Shown here in pieces: positions 8,711 through 16,764 of a stretch of 64,000 nucleotides of DNA. The notes beneath the pieces were generated by a model. It saw only the letters and a program-made list of their open reading frames with translations. It had not been told where the DNA came from and did not search any database. Each line of letters opens with the position of its first letter. Position 1 is the stretch's first letter. The position numbers were made by a program, and so were the translations under genes. Source of the stretch: an uncultured Desulfobacter sp. (GTDB lineage: Bacteria; Desulfobacterota; Desulfobacteria; Desulfobacterales; Desulfobacteraceae); assembly GCF_963666145.1 (NCBI RefSeq), contig NZ_OY762614.1:3400501-3464500 (forward strand), written 5' to 3'.

Positions 8711-10308
8711 GTTTGAACGATCTGCCCTGGCAGATCGACTATAATAATGACCGGTGTACGTTGTGCGGCCAGTGCACGGCTGTGTGCCCGGTTAAGGCCA
8801 TATCCCTTCATCCGTTCCAGAAACGGATCATAAAAACATCTGTGGGTAAAAAGATCGAGCACAGTAATGATTATGATACATTTTACGGTATCCGCCAGGA
8901 CACCCGGGTTGAAAATGCCTGCATCGGCTGCGCCATGTGTACCCTGGTCTGTCCCAATGATGCTATTCGGCCTGTAAAAAATCCGGGCCTGGACAGAATG
9001 AAATTTCACATCAATCAGCATGGTATTCCCCGGCGCAGAGGCGGTCGGCGTAACGATTCAGGATCAGTGCTTGACCGAATCAAGTTCACCCGAATTTCCA
9101 TGCTGACGGACCCGGCTCTGGATGCCGGACGCCATGAATTTGAGATGCGAACCCTGCTCGGCCGGGTGCTTCCCCCCAGAGAAAACATGAAACAACTTCG
9201 GGAAAAGGGGTGGATTCCCCCGGTCCGGGAGATTTATCCGTTGATTATCGGCGGCATGTCCTTTGGGGCACTTTCTCCAACCATGTGGGAAGGCTTGCAG
9301 ATGGGTGTGGCCTACCTGAATGAAGAACTGGGTATGCCCGTTCGTATCTGTACCGGTGAAGGTGGTTGCCCGCCGCGGTTGCTGCGCTCCCGATTCCTTA
9401 AGTATGTCATCCTGCAGATTGCTTCCGGCTATTTCGGCTGGGATGAGATCATCCACGCCATTCCGCACATGAAAGAAGATCCCTGTGCCATTGAGATTAA
9501 ATATGGTCAGGGTGCAAAACCCGGTGACGGTGGCCTTTTGATGTGGCACAAGGTGAATAAGCTGATTGCAGCCATCCGGGGAGTCCCCCAGGGTGTAAGT
9601 CTGCCCAGCCCTCCGACCCATCAGACCCAGTACTCCATTGAGGAGTCCGTGGCCAAGATGATTCTTTCCATGTCCATGGCATGGGGATTCCGGGTACCGG
9701 TATATCCCAAGATTTCAGCGTCCTCCACCTCTCTTGCGGTGATGAACAACCTGACGCGTAACGAATTTGCGGGCGGCCTGGCCATTGACGGTGAAGATGG
9801 TGGAACCGGGGCGGCATACGCCGTTTCAATGGACCACATGGGTCACCCCATCGCCAGCTGTGTCCGGGACAACTATTTGAATCTGACAACCCTGGGCAAG
9901 CAGAATGAAGTGCCCATCTTTGCCGGAGGCGGTATTGGTAAAAACGGCAACATTGCCGCCAATGCAGCAGCCTTGATCATGTTGGGGGCATCCGGGGTTC
10001 AGATCGGAAAATATGCGATGCAGGCAGCCGCCGGCTGTGTGGGCACCGAAGAAGACCGGTGTAACGTATGTAACCTGGGTATTTGCCCCAAGGGCATTAC
10101 CTCCCAGGACCCCAGACTTTACCGCCGCCTTGATCCCGAAGATGTGGCCCAGCGCCTGGTGGATATTTATGTCTCTTTTGACACGCAACTGAAAAAAATT
10201 GTAGCGCCGTTGGGACGTTCCACCTCCCTTCCCATCGGTATGTCCGATGCACTGGGAATTGATGATAAAAACATTGCTGACCGTCTCAGTATCAAGTACG
10301 TGGTCTAA
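8674..10308 (+). CDS. Glutamate synthase, FMN-binding central subunit with two 4Fe-4S clusters
   Basis: 544-residue catalytic subunit that reduces 2-iminoglutarate to glutamate. Two ferredoxin motifs open the protein: CTLCGQCTAVCP near residue 29 and CIGCAMCTLVCP near residue 88. The FMN-binding TIM-barrel follows, with GGMSFGALSPTMWEG, TGEGG, KPGDGGLL and IDGEDGGTGAAY; the 3Fe-4S cysteines are in CNVCNLGICPKG near the C-terminus. ATG 8674 has a strong CAGGAGG site inside the previous gene. Electrons probably come from ferredoxin or from the oxidoreductase domain of the next subunit. Confidence 0.92.
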   Translation: MSSNRSLEPSSLSLNDLPWQIDYNNDRCTLCGQCTAVCPVKAISLHPFQKRIIKTSVGKKIEHSNDYDTFYGIRQDTRVENACIGCAMCTLVCPNDAIRPVKNPGLDRMKFHINQHGIPRRRGGRRNDSGSVLDRIKFTRISMLTDPALDAGRHEFEMRTLLGRVLPPRENMKQLREKGWIPPVREIYPLIIGGMSFGALSPTMWEGLQMGVAYLNEELGMPVRICTGEGGCPPRLLRSRFLKYVILQIASGYFGWDEIIHAIPHMKEDPCAIEIKYGQGAKPGDGGLLMWHKVNKLIAAIRGVPQGVSLPSPPTHQTQYSIEESVAKMILSMSMAWGFRVPVYPKISASSTSLAVMNNLTRNEFAGGLAIDGEDGGTGAAYAVSMDHMGHPIASCVRDNYLNLTTLGKQNEVPIFAGGGIGKNGNIAANAAALIMLGASGVQIGKYAMQAAAGCVGTEEDRCNVCNLGICPKGITSQDPRLYRRLDPEDVAQRLVDIYVSFDTQLKKIVAPLGRSTSLPIGMSDALGIDDKNIADRLSIKYVV

Positions 10309-10324
10309 AGGAGGACGGGATATA

Positions 10325-12655
10325 ATGAGTGACTATATTTTTATAGCAGGTAAAAGAGATGAAAAGCGGCTCTCTTCGCGGATTCTTGAAGAGACGATTC
10401 ATCAGCACGTCAAACGGGGCAACAGAAAGCTCGAAGTCCAGGCCTTTGGTCAGCACGGCATTGGCGGACGGCTTTGGGATTCTGCTCCTGACAAAATGAA
10501 GATCCGTATTATTGGTCATTCCGGCCAGCGTACCGGTTCCTTGGGTACGCCCAATACAAAAATAGAGATCATGGGTCCGGCCTCGGATGATATCGGCTGG
10601 CTCAATGCCGGTGCTGAAATTGTTGTGCATGGATCTGCCTCCAACGGGGCCATGAACGGCGCAGCCCAGGGTAAGGTCTTTGTGGGGGGCTCCATTGGTG
10701 CCCGGGGCATGACCATGACCAAGCGGAATCCCAGATTTGAACCCCCTGAATTGTGGGTGTTGGGATCAGCCGGCGACTACTTTGGTGAGTTTATGGCGGG
10801 CGGTATCGCCGTGATCTGTGGTGTAAACGCCGCCAACCCGGAACAGACCCTTGGCTACAGACCCCTTGTGGGCATGGTGGGCGGCAAGGTTTTTGTTCGT
10901 GGTGAAGCCAAGACCTATTCAGACAAAGATGCCAAGGAAGTGGAGCTGGATGATCAGGAATGGGAATGGCTGCTCCAAGGTCTTAAGACATTTCTTAAAA
11001 AAATCGAACAGCCGAAACTGATTGATACGTTGGCCGTACGAAAAGAGTGGCGGCTGTTTGAATCCAAAACTCCCCAGGAAAAGGCCGGCGGACCGGATCA
11101 TAAATCCATGTCATGGTTCAGGGAGCAGGTCTGGGATAAGGAACTTGGTCGCGGTGGTCTGATCGGAGATCTTCAGGAAACGGAGAAGGGTACGGTTCCT
11201 GTCATTACAAAAGGCGAGTACAGAAGGTATGTTCCCGTCTGGGAGCAGGGTAAATATATTTCACCCTGTCAGGCGTCGTGTCCCACCGGAATTCCTGTCC
11301 AGCAGCGCTGGGCCATGGTTCGGACCGATAACATCGACGAAGCCATATCCATGGGTCTTGAGTATTCTCCGTTTCCGGCGACTGTGTGCGGTCATTTGTG
11401 CCCAAGCCCTTGCATGGCGTCCTGCACCCGGAACATGTCTTATATGACACCCATTAATGTTCGTCTTCTGGGGCAGGCGGCACAGAATGTCAAACCGCCA
11501 AAGCCGGCCAAGAAGACCCAGAAGAAGGTGGCTGTCATTGGCGGAGGGCCGGGTGGTATCTCTGCGGCCTGGCAGCTGACTATGAAAGGCCATACGGCAA
11601 CGGTATTTGAAGCCGGGCAGACAATCGGCGGAAAAATTTCCGCTGTGATTCCCGAATCCAGAATCCCGGCAGAGACCCTGAATGCGGAAATAGATAGGAT
11701 CAAGTCCTACATAAAGGATATAAGACTGGGTGAGGCTATTGATGCAGAGAAATTCGCCGAGATAAAAAACAACCATGACTATGTTGTGGTGGCGGCCGGT
11801 GCCAAAAAACCCAGATCTCTTCCGGTTAAAGGTGCTGAACGGGCTGTTTTTGCCAATGATTTTCTTGAACAGGCCAAGGCAGATAAAATAAAGCCGGGCA
11901 AAAAGGTCGTGATTATCGGCGCCGGTAATGTGGGCTGTGATGTGGCCACCGAAGCCCATCGGTTGGGTGCGGTTGACATCACCCTGATTGATGTTCAGAA
12001 ACCGGCTGCATTCGGCAAGGAAAGAGAAGATGCCGAAAAATGCGGCGCACAGTTCCGCTGGCCGTTGTTCACCAAAGAGATTAACGCCAAAGGCGTTCTG
12101 CTTGAAGATGGTGAAACCCTGGAGGCCAATACAGTGGTGATCTCCATTGGCGACGTTCCTGACCTTTCCTTTCTTGGTGAGGGCATTGATCTTGAAAGGG
12201 GCTTTGTCAAAGTGGACGGCGCGGGCCGCTCTTCGGATGAAAAGGTTTTTGCCATCGGCGATGCCGTGGGGCCGGGTCTTATTACTGATGCCATCGGAGC
12301 AGGCAGAAGAACAGCCACCGTCATTGACCAGCTTCTTAGTGGTCAGGCACCTGATATGGCCGGGCTTAGCCTTGCGCCGATGATTGATACCCAGCGGGTT
12401 AGTCTGACCTATTATAACCCCAGGAAGGATGCCGACAACCTGGAAGAATGTGGTCAGGACTGTGCTTCCTGCGGTAATTGCAGGGATTGCGGCATCTGCG
12501 TGTCTGTTTGTCCTGAAGGGGCGATCAGCCGCCAGGAAAAGGCCGCCGGCTTTGAATATGTGGTGGATGAATCCAAATGTATTGGATGTGGATTCTGCAA
12601 GGGGGCTTGCCCCTGCGGTATTTGGGAATTGATTCCTAATACGCCTTTGATGTAA
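10325..12655 (+). CDS. Glutamate synthase GXGXG subunit fused to a GltD-like oxidoreductase and ferredoxin
   Basis: 776 residues joining three functions. Residues 1-250 form the GXGXG beta-helix of the glutamate synthase alpha chain (GHSGQRTGSLGTPN, GGSIGARGMTM). From about residue 290 comes a GltD-type domain: an N-terminal cluster region with CQASCPTGIPVQQRW and CGHLCPSPCMASC, then FAD binding (VAVIGGGPGGISAAW) and NAD(P) binding (VVIIGAGNVGCDVA). The last 70 residues carry ferredoxin motifs CGNCRDCGICVSVCP and CIGCGFCKGACPCG. ATG 10325, behind AAAGGAGG, is preferred to a longer frame. In many organisms these parts are separate proteins; the fusion suggests direct electron delivery. Confidence 0.9.
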   Translation: MSDYIFIAGKRDEKRLSSRILEETIHQHVKRGNRKLEVQAFGQHGIGGRLWDSAPDKMKIRIIGHSGQRTGSLGTPNTKIEIMGPASDDIGWLNAGAEIVVHGSASNGAMNGAAQGKVFVGGSIGARGMTMTKRNPRFEPPELWVLGSAGDYFGEFMAGGIAVICGVNAANPEQTLGYRPLVGMVGGKVFVRGEAKTYSDKDAKEVELDDQEWEWLLQGLKTFLKKIEQPKLIDTLAVRKEWRLFESKTPQEKAGGPDHKSMSWFREQVWDKELGRGGLIGDLQETEKGTVPVITKGEYRRYVPVWEQGKYISPCQASCPTGIPVQQRWAMVRTDNIDEAISMGLEYSPFPATVCGHLCPSPCMASCTRNMSYMTPINVRLLGQAAQNVKPPKPAKKTQKKVAVIGGGPGGISAAWQLTMKGHTATVFEAGQTIGGKISAVIPESRIPAETLNAEIDRIKSYIKDIRLGEAIDAEKFAEIKNNHDYVVVAAGAKKPRSLPVKGAERAVFANDFLEQAKADKIKPGKKVVIIGAGNVGCDVATEAHRLGAVDITLIDVQKPAAFGKEREDAEKCGAQFRWPLFTKEINAKGVLLEDGETLEANTVVISIGDVPDLSFLGEGIDLERGFVKVDGAGRSSDEKVFAIGDAVGPGLITDAIGAGRRTATVIDQLLSGQAPDMAGLSLAPMIDTQRVSLTYYNPRKDADNLEECGQDCASCGNCRDCGICVSVCPEGAISRQEKAAGFEYVVDESKCIGCGFCKGACPCGIWELIPNTPLM

Positions 12656-12711
12656 CGCTTTACTGTAATTCAAGGCGTTACCTAAAGTAAGTATGTTGTA
12701 ATAAAATATTA

Positions 12712-12757
12712 TCGCTATCGGGATAGAAAACAATGTATGTTTCGATCCCGATAGCGA
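12712..12757. terminator. Bidirectional hairpin between convergent genes
   Basis: A perfect 13-bp stem, TCGCTATCGGGAT (12712-12724) with ATCCCGATAGCGA (12745-12757), encloses a 20-nt loop. It sits between the converging glutamate synthase and ParB-like genes. There is no long T-run on either side, so it may act as a weak terminator or a 3' stabiliser. Confidence 0.6.
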
Positions 12758-12768
12758 CAGTCCGTTAT

Positions 12769-13869
12769 TTATATCCTAAGATAATCCTTCACCTTTGATA
12801 CTCCCGGAATAATGGTTTGGGTCCGGGTGATGCCTTTAATTCTGCGAATATTCTGATCCACGAATTCTGCGATGGTCTCCGCATCCGAAGCAAGAAAATC
12901 CCTTTTCAAAACCATTTTTACCAGAATATCAATGTTTCCGTGGACTGCGTGTACTTCCTGGATTTCATCCAGGGCGTACAGGGTGGTTAGAATTTCATCC
13001 TCGGGTTCCATGCCCACATTGATGAAGACAAAGGCGGTGATCGTCCGCTTCATTTCCGGATACCCTGGGCACTCCCTCTCAAGCATGGACGTCCTAAAGG
13101 CTTCCATGGTTTTGGGAATGACTCGGCTGATGCCGATGCCGTAACGTCGCTCCGGGCTCTGGGTCCAGTGGTGATACGTGATATAGGTATAAAGGTCGCC
13201 AATGGTCCTTTCCGGAAAATACTGTAATAGGTCTGCGCTTTCAATGATCCCAAGTAATGGTTTGTAAATGGTATTGAACCAGTCCCGGGCTGCCTTGGGC
13301 AGGTCGCAGTTGTCACCGGACCGATCCGTAAGAAAGCTTTGGTGCTCTTTGATCTGTTTTTCCAGGAGATTGTATTTGCCGACTTCCGTCAGTTCGATAT
13401 ATTCTTTTAATCCGGTTCGTTCGTGGAATTCCTTTCTTTCAATATAGATCATATTCTCAAAGGTTTTAACGCCGGATAAAAGTTCCACCACTTTGGCGCG
13501 GATCTCCGTTTGGCCAAGAGCCTTTGCTGCAGCGACACGGTGGTTTCCGTCCAGAACATAATAGTCATTTCGGATTTGATATAAATTAACCATGGGCAGA
13601 TTACCCCCCTGGCGCATGATTTTTTTTATATCGGAAAATCGTTTGGAGGAGACATGCTGTTTGGGCCTGAATTTGGAATCAAAATCGTTATATTTGCCCA
13701 CGCTGCCGGTGATTTTTTCAACGGGTATGGTCTGAACACCATGATCAATGAACTGAACGTCTTCTTCTTTGGCATGCTCTTCATTAAAAGAGGATACATG
13801 ATCAGAGGTACTGGCGCCCTTATCCATGCCGAATAATTTTTTGATAAATTGCATCATATTATATTTCAA
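12769..13869 (-). CDS. ParB/sulfiredoxin-fold protein with C-terminal Lrp-type RAM domain
   Basis: 366 residues. After about 40 variable residues comes a ParB N-terminal fold (roughly 45-130) with IPVEKITGSVGKYNDFDSK and LDGNHRVAAAKALGQTEIRA, the GxxR signature of ParB-like nucleases and sulfiredoxins. The middle region is unassigned. The last 85 residues look like the Lrp/AsnC ligand-binding (RAM, ACT-like) domain: FVFINVGMEPEDE, then EVHAVHGNIDILVKMVL and ITRTQTIIPG. No DNA-binding helix-turn-helix was recognised, so a chromosome-partition role is unlikely; a ligand-regulated ParB-type enzyme is my inference. The start overlaps the metallophosphoesterase gene by 11 nt; a start at the MM pair (13857 or 13854) is also possible. 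Confidence 0.7.
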   Translation of the reverse strand: MKYNMMQFIKKLFGMDKGASTSDHVSSFNEEHAKEEDVQFIDHGVQTIPVEKITGSVGKYNDFDSKFRPKQHVSSKRFSDIKKIMRQGGNLPMVNLYQIRNDYYVLDGNHRVAAAKALGQTEIRAKVVELLSGVKTFENMIYIERKEFHERTGLKEYIELTEVGKYNLLEKQIKEHQSFLTDRSGDNCDLPKAARDWFNTIYKPLLGIIESADLLQYFPERTIGDLYTYITYHHWTQSPERRYGIGISRVIPKTMEAFRTSMLERECPGYPEMKRTITAFVFINVGMEPEDEILTTLYALDEIQEVHAVHGNIDILVKMVLKRDFLASDAETIAEFVDQNIRRIKGITRTQTIIPGVSKVKDYLRI

Positions 13870-14485
13870 TGATCGTATGTCCGCATGTGTTGATAATTTT
13901 TGTTGTTCCCGAAAGGGTCATCCGGTCCTCGAACCGTTCGTAGGCCTGGTGGATATGCCCGTGTATGAAATAGTCCGGGCGAAGCCGGGATATGAGACGG
14001 TTAAACACATCAAAGCCTTTATGGCATAGGTCTTCGCTGTCATGGATTCCCAAGGGAGGTGCATGGGTGATGACCATATGGATGGGCTTTTTACGCCAGA
14101 GGGTAAATCCCATCCTGAAAATTTGTTTTCTCATGGCCGCTTCCGTATATTGGTTTGGGCCGCCATTATACCACATGGAACCCTCCAGCCCCATAATTTT
14201 CAGATCGCCAACAGTGACTACCCGACCGTGGAGGTTTTGGCATCCGCGCACCGAGTCAGGGGTGTACCGGATATCATGGTTGCCCTTAACGTAATAAAGC
14301 GGTGTATCCAAACGGTTTCTGATAAACCTTAAATATTCGGGTGCCATATCACCACAGGAGATTGTCAGGTCAATGGGAGGCAGGGTCTTGTTTTTAATTT
14401 CATGGATCAGCGACTGCTCTGTAACGTCGGATATAAGCAGCAGTCTTAACCGGTGCCTGGTGCCCAGGGAAATTGTGTGGGGCAT
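13859..14485 (-). CDS. Calcineurin-like metallophosphoesterase
   Basis: 208-residue metallophosphoesterase. Metal-ligand motifs are SCGDM near residue 44, VKGNHD near 67, ITHAPP near 140 and HGHIHQ near 175. The first motif, normally DxH, reads ISDVTE here, so the usual histidine is a threonine; this subgroup occurs in other anaerobes but its substrate is unknown. It is translationally coupled to the ParB-RAM gene that follows (11-nt overlap), suggesting that the two act together, perhaps on a nucleotide or phosphoprotein. Cytoplasmic, with no signal peptide. Confidence 0.8.
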   Translation of the reverse strand: MPHTISLGTRHRLRLLLISDVTEQSLIHEIKNKTLPPIDLTISCGDMAPEYLRFIRNRLDTPLYYVKGNHDIRYTPDSVRGCQNLHGRVVTVGDLKIMGLEGSMWYNGGPNQYTEAAMRKQIFRMGFTLWRKKPIHMVITHAPPLGIHDSEDLCHKGFDVFNRLISRLRPDYFIHGHIHQAYERFEDRMTLSGTTKIINTCGHTIIEI

Positions 14486-14614
14486 GGGGATTTATTTCTT
14501 TAAAGGGTTAAATGTTGCTATAATACTTAGCTTTACATTTGCCCGTCAACTGTACTGTGCTGGGACTGGTCTATTTTGTGAAAGGATTGAACAGGAGATC
14601 AAGAAAAATACAAA

Positions 14615-14648
14615 AACGGCGCTGTTGATTGGCAGCACCGTTTTTTTT
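14615..14648 (-). terminator. Terminator downstream of the Nif11 gene
   Basis: Stem AACGGCGCTG (14615-14624) pairs with CAGCACCGTT (14633-14642) with one mismatch and an 8-nt loop. A/T runs on both sides (T8 to 14648 on the plus strand, A5 at 14612-14616 giving T5 on the minus strand) let it work in either direction. It fits as the end of the minus-strand nif11 transcript. Confidence 0.6.
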
Positions 14649-14747
14649 GATTTTTACATAAAAGTTTCAATTTAGTAATTAAATGGCTTTCATGTCGTGT
14701 TGTGAGGTCGGGTTGGGTGTTGATGAAACCCGCTCAGCCCATGGGTG

Positions 14748-14966
14748 TTATACCCAAATGCCTTTTTTGGGCGGATTTCCATATGAATCGAAAGAATCTC
14801 CATTCATTTTTAATACGGCCAGCAGCTCTTCCACGCTAAACTCAAAACCATCTTCTTTTGCCATCTCGCAAAATTTTTCTTCTGAAAAACAGTTGTCGTA
14901 CTTTACGCGGAATTTGCGGTCATCGGCACCTTTGTCTAAAAAAGCCAGAACGTTTTCTTGTGACAT
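14748..14966 (-). CDS. Nif11 domain small protein
   Basis: 72 residues. The first 50 match the Nif11 domain (MSQENVLAFLDKG, FCEMAKEDGFEFSVEELLAV), known from nitrogen-fixation regions and as the leader part of some ribosomally made peptides. The tail (DSYGNPPKKGIWV) has no double-glycine leader site and no Cys/Ser/Thr-rich core, so it is probably not a lanthipeptide precursor. A good ribosome-binding site (GGAG) precedes the ATG. A consensus sigma-54 promoter upstream ties it to the nif regulon. The molecular role of Nif11 in diazotrophs is not established. Confidence 0.8.
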   Translation of the reverse strand: MSQENVLAFLDKGADDRKFRVKYDNCFSEEKFCEMAKEDGFEFSVEELLAVLKMNGDSFDSYGNPPKKGIWV

Positions 14967-15016
14967 TTGAATTCTCCATTTCGTTTATTGGTTGGGTTAA
15001 ATAATTATTCATTGAA

Positions 15017-15032
15017 TGCAAATGGTGTTCCA
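15017..15032 (-). promoter_or_regulatory. Sigma-54 promoter for the Nif11 gene
   Basis: Read on the minus strand, TGGAACACCATTTGCA matches the -24/-12 consensus (TGG, then TTGCA with GG-to-GC spacing exact). It lies 51 nt before the nif11 ATG. The nifH promoter in this window has the same architecture. Confidence 0.75.
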
Positions 15033-15188
15033 ATAATCGGTTGAATACATAAAAAACGCTCAAATTTTTTTTATATATTTAGTTCAACATTGAATAAATT
15101 GAAATTTTAGTATTTTTTAAATAGCAATAGTAGCTTAAAAATATAACTTGACATTGTTTTGTTGTCGATGGTAACCGTATTTCAAACA

Positions 15189-15229
15189 GCGGCCGGAGGG
15201 TGATCCGGGAGACCGATCTCCAAGTCCGC
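15189..15229 (+). ncRNA. Candidate structured leader upstream of modA
   Basis: Within an AT-rich region this GC-rich 41-nt stretch can fold as a small three-way junction: GCGG (15189-15192) with CCGC (15226-15229); CCGG (15193-15196) with CCGG (15205-15208) around AGGGTGAT; and GAGA with TCTC around the loop CCGA. It lies between a possible TTGACA box (about 15148) and the modA start at 15312. The position suggests control of molybdate import, but I cannot match it to a known riboswitch family. Confidence 0.3.
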
Positions 15230-15311
15230 CCAAAATAACACATGAAGGTCATGCAATAACGTGTTGTGATTTTCATTTGAAACAGATAAATACAAAAAAG
15301 GAGTATTTGAA

Positions 15312-16070
15312 ATGAGTAAGAAGTATGGAATAAACATTTTTGTTGTTTTTATAGTGATGCTGTTCTGTGCCCAGGCCCAGGCCGGGCAGGTTCGTGTGTC
15401 GGTGGCAAAGAGTATGAGCAATTTGTGTAATAATTTGATCGTACAGTTTCAGGAACAGCATCCTGATGTAAAAATTGTGCCCAATTTTGCCTCATCCGGT
15501 GCTTTGGCAAAGCAGATCGAACAGGGCGCGCCTGCAGATATTTATATTTCTGCCAATCCAAAATGGATGACGCATTTGATTGAAACTGGTAAGATCGACA
15601 CCGATACCGAAAAAATATTTGCCCACAACGCTTTGGTTTTTGTGGGTAAACCAGCTACAGAAGCGCTGTCCATGGGGGATTTGACCAAACTGACGCGTGT
15701 GGCTCTGGGAAGCCCCAGCAGTGTGCCGGCCGGTCAGTATGCCAAACAGGCCATGGACAAGGTTGGTATATATGATGCGATGCTTCAAAAGGGCCAGTTG
15801 ATCATGGCAAAGGATGTCCGCCAGGCGCTGATCTATGCCGATCGGGGGGAAACGGACGGAGCGTTTGTTTATAAAACTGATGCCATGCTTGCTGTCAGTG
15901 CCAAGGTCTTGTTTGAAGTTCCCCTTGAGCTTTACAACCGGGTGACCTATCCGGTGGCAATGACAAAAGAGGGTGCCGGTAATGCCGATGCCAAGCTTTT
16001 CTATGATTATATTATTTCTGATGCAGCCCATCCGGAGATGGTCCGCCTTGGTTTTACACTGCCCGAATAA
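15312..16070 (+). CDS. modA: Molybdate-binding periplasmic protein
   Basis: Substrate-binding protein of the molybdate ABC transporter. A signal peptide spans residues 1-24 (hydrophobic IFVVFIVMLFCAQAQA, cleavage after AQA). The mature part carries ModA features: VSVAKSM at its start, NFASSGALAKQIEQGAPADI, and SSVPAGQYAKQAM. 252 residues is the family's usual size. A GGAG ribosome-binding site precedes the ATG. modB follows after 11 nt. It supplies molybdenum for FeMo-cofactor and for the MoeA enzymes encoded in the same window. Confidence 0.93.
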   Translation: MSKKYGINIFVVFIVMLFCAQAQAGQVRVSVAKSMSNLCNNLIVQFQEQHPDVKIVPNFASSGALAKQIEQGAPADIYISANPKWMTHLIETGKIDTDTEKIFAHNALVFVGKPATEALSMGDLTKLTRVALGSPSSVPAGQYAKQAMDKVGIYDAMLQKGQLIMAKDVRQALIYADRGETDGAFVYKTDAMLAVSAKVLFEVPLELYNRVTYPVAMTKEGAGNADAKLFYDYIISDAAHPEMVRLGFTLPE

Positions 16071-16081
16071 ATGAAGTTGCT

Positions 16082-16762
16082 ATGTTGACACTGTCACACC
16101 AGGATGTTTCCGCCATTGCGCTTTCCTTGAAAGTTGCCTGTTCGGCCACCTTGATTTCCACGCCCTTTGGTGTTGCTTGCGGTTATTTTCTTGCCTTTGG
16201 GAAAACCCGGGGAAAGGCTCTGGTGGAAGGAATTATCAGTCTGCCATTGGTGCTGCCACCGGTTGTGGTAGGTTATTTGTTGCTGCTCTCCTTTGGGTCC
16301 AACGGATTTATCGGTAAGTTTTTGAATCTTTTGGGTATCCAGGTGGTTTTTTCGCTCACCGGTGCGGTGCTTGCTTCGGCCGTTGTCGGGTTCCCTCTGA
16401 TGGTGCGTTCCATCCGCATTGGGATGGAGGCGGTGGATCAATCCTATATTTCAGTGTCCCGGACCCTTGGCGCCGGATGGTGGGATAGTTTTTTTACCAT
16501 TGTCCTGCCATTGAGCGGACGTGCGATTTTTGCCGGAATGTCCTTGATGTTTGCCAGAAATTTAGGAGAGTTCGGGGCCACCGTTATCCTTGCCGGTAAT
16601 ATCCCGGGGGTGACACAGACCATTCCCCTGGCAATTTATGAATATACCTCTGTGCCGGGGGGTGATCGGATGGCGCTGACCCTTTGTTTGGTCTCTATTT
16701 GTCTTTCTTTTGTCATTCTTCTCATCAGTGAAGGCATAAACCGCAGGTTCAAAAGGGTGTAG
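16082..16762 (+). CDS. modB: Molybdate ABC transporter permease
   Basis: 226-residue inner-membrane permease with about five helices. The cytoplasmic coupling motif is visible as SRTLGAGWWDSFFTIVLP near residue 128, and the conserved FARNLGEFGATVILAGNIPG follows near 160. The PLVLPPVVVGYLLLL segment is typical of ModB. Only 11 nt separate it from modA and 2 nt from modC. Confidence 0.93.
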   Translation: MLTLSHQDVSAIALSLKVACSATLISTPFGVACGYFLAFGKTRGKALVEGIISLPLVLPPVVVGYLLLLSFGSNGFIGKFLNLLGIQVVFSLTGAVLASAVVGFPLMVRSIRIGMEAVDQSYISVSRTLGAGWWDSFFTIVLPLSGRAIFAGMSLMFARNLGEFGATVILAGNIPGVTQTIPLAIYEYTSVPGGDRMALTLCLVSICLSFVILLISEGINRRFKRV

Positions 16763-16764
16763 CA

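Noticed and set aside
11261..12733. 490-codon antisense frame over the glutamate synthase fusion
   Set aside because: Shadow of a strongly biased gene; the plus-strand frame has clear FAD and ferredoxin motifs and its own start site.
15189..15229. Naming the modA leader a known molybdenum-cofactor riboswitch
   Set aside because: The fold is plausible, but I could not match the family consensus by eye; reported only as a candidate structure.
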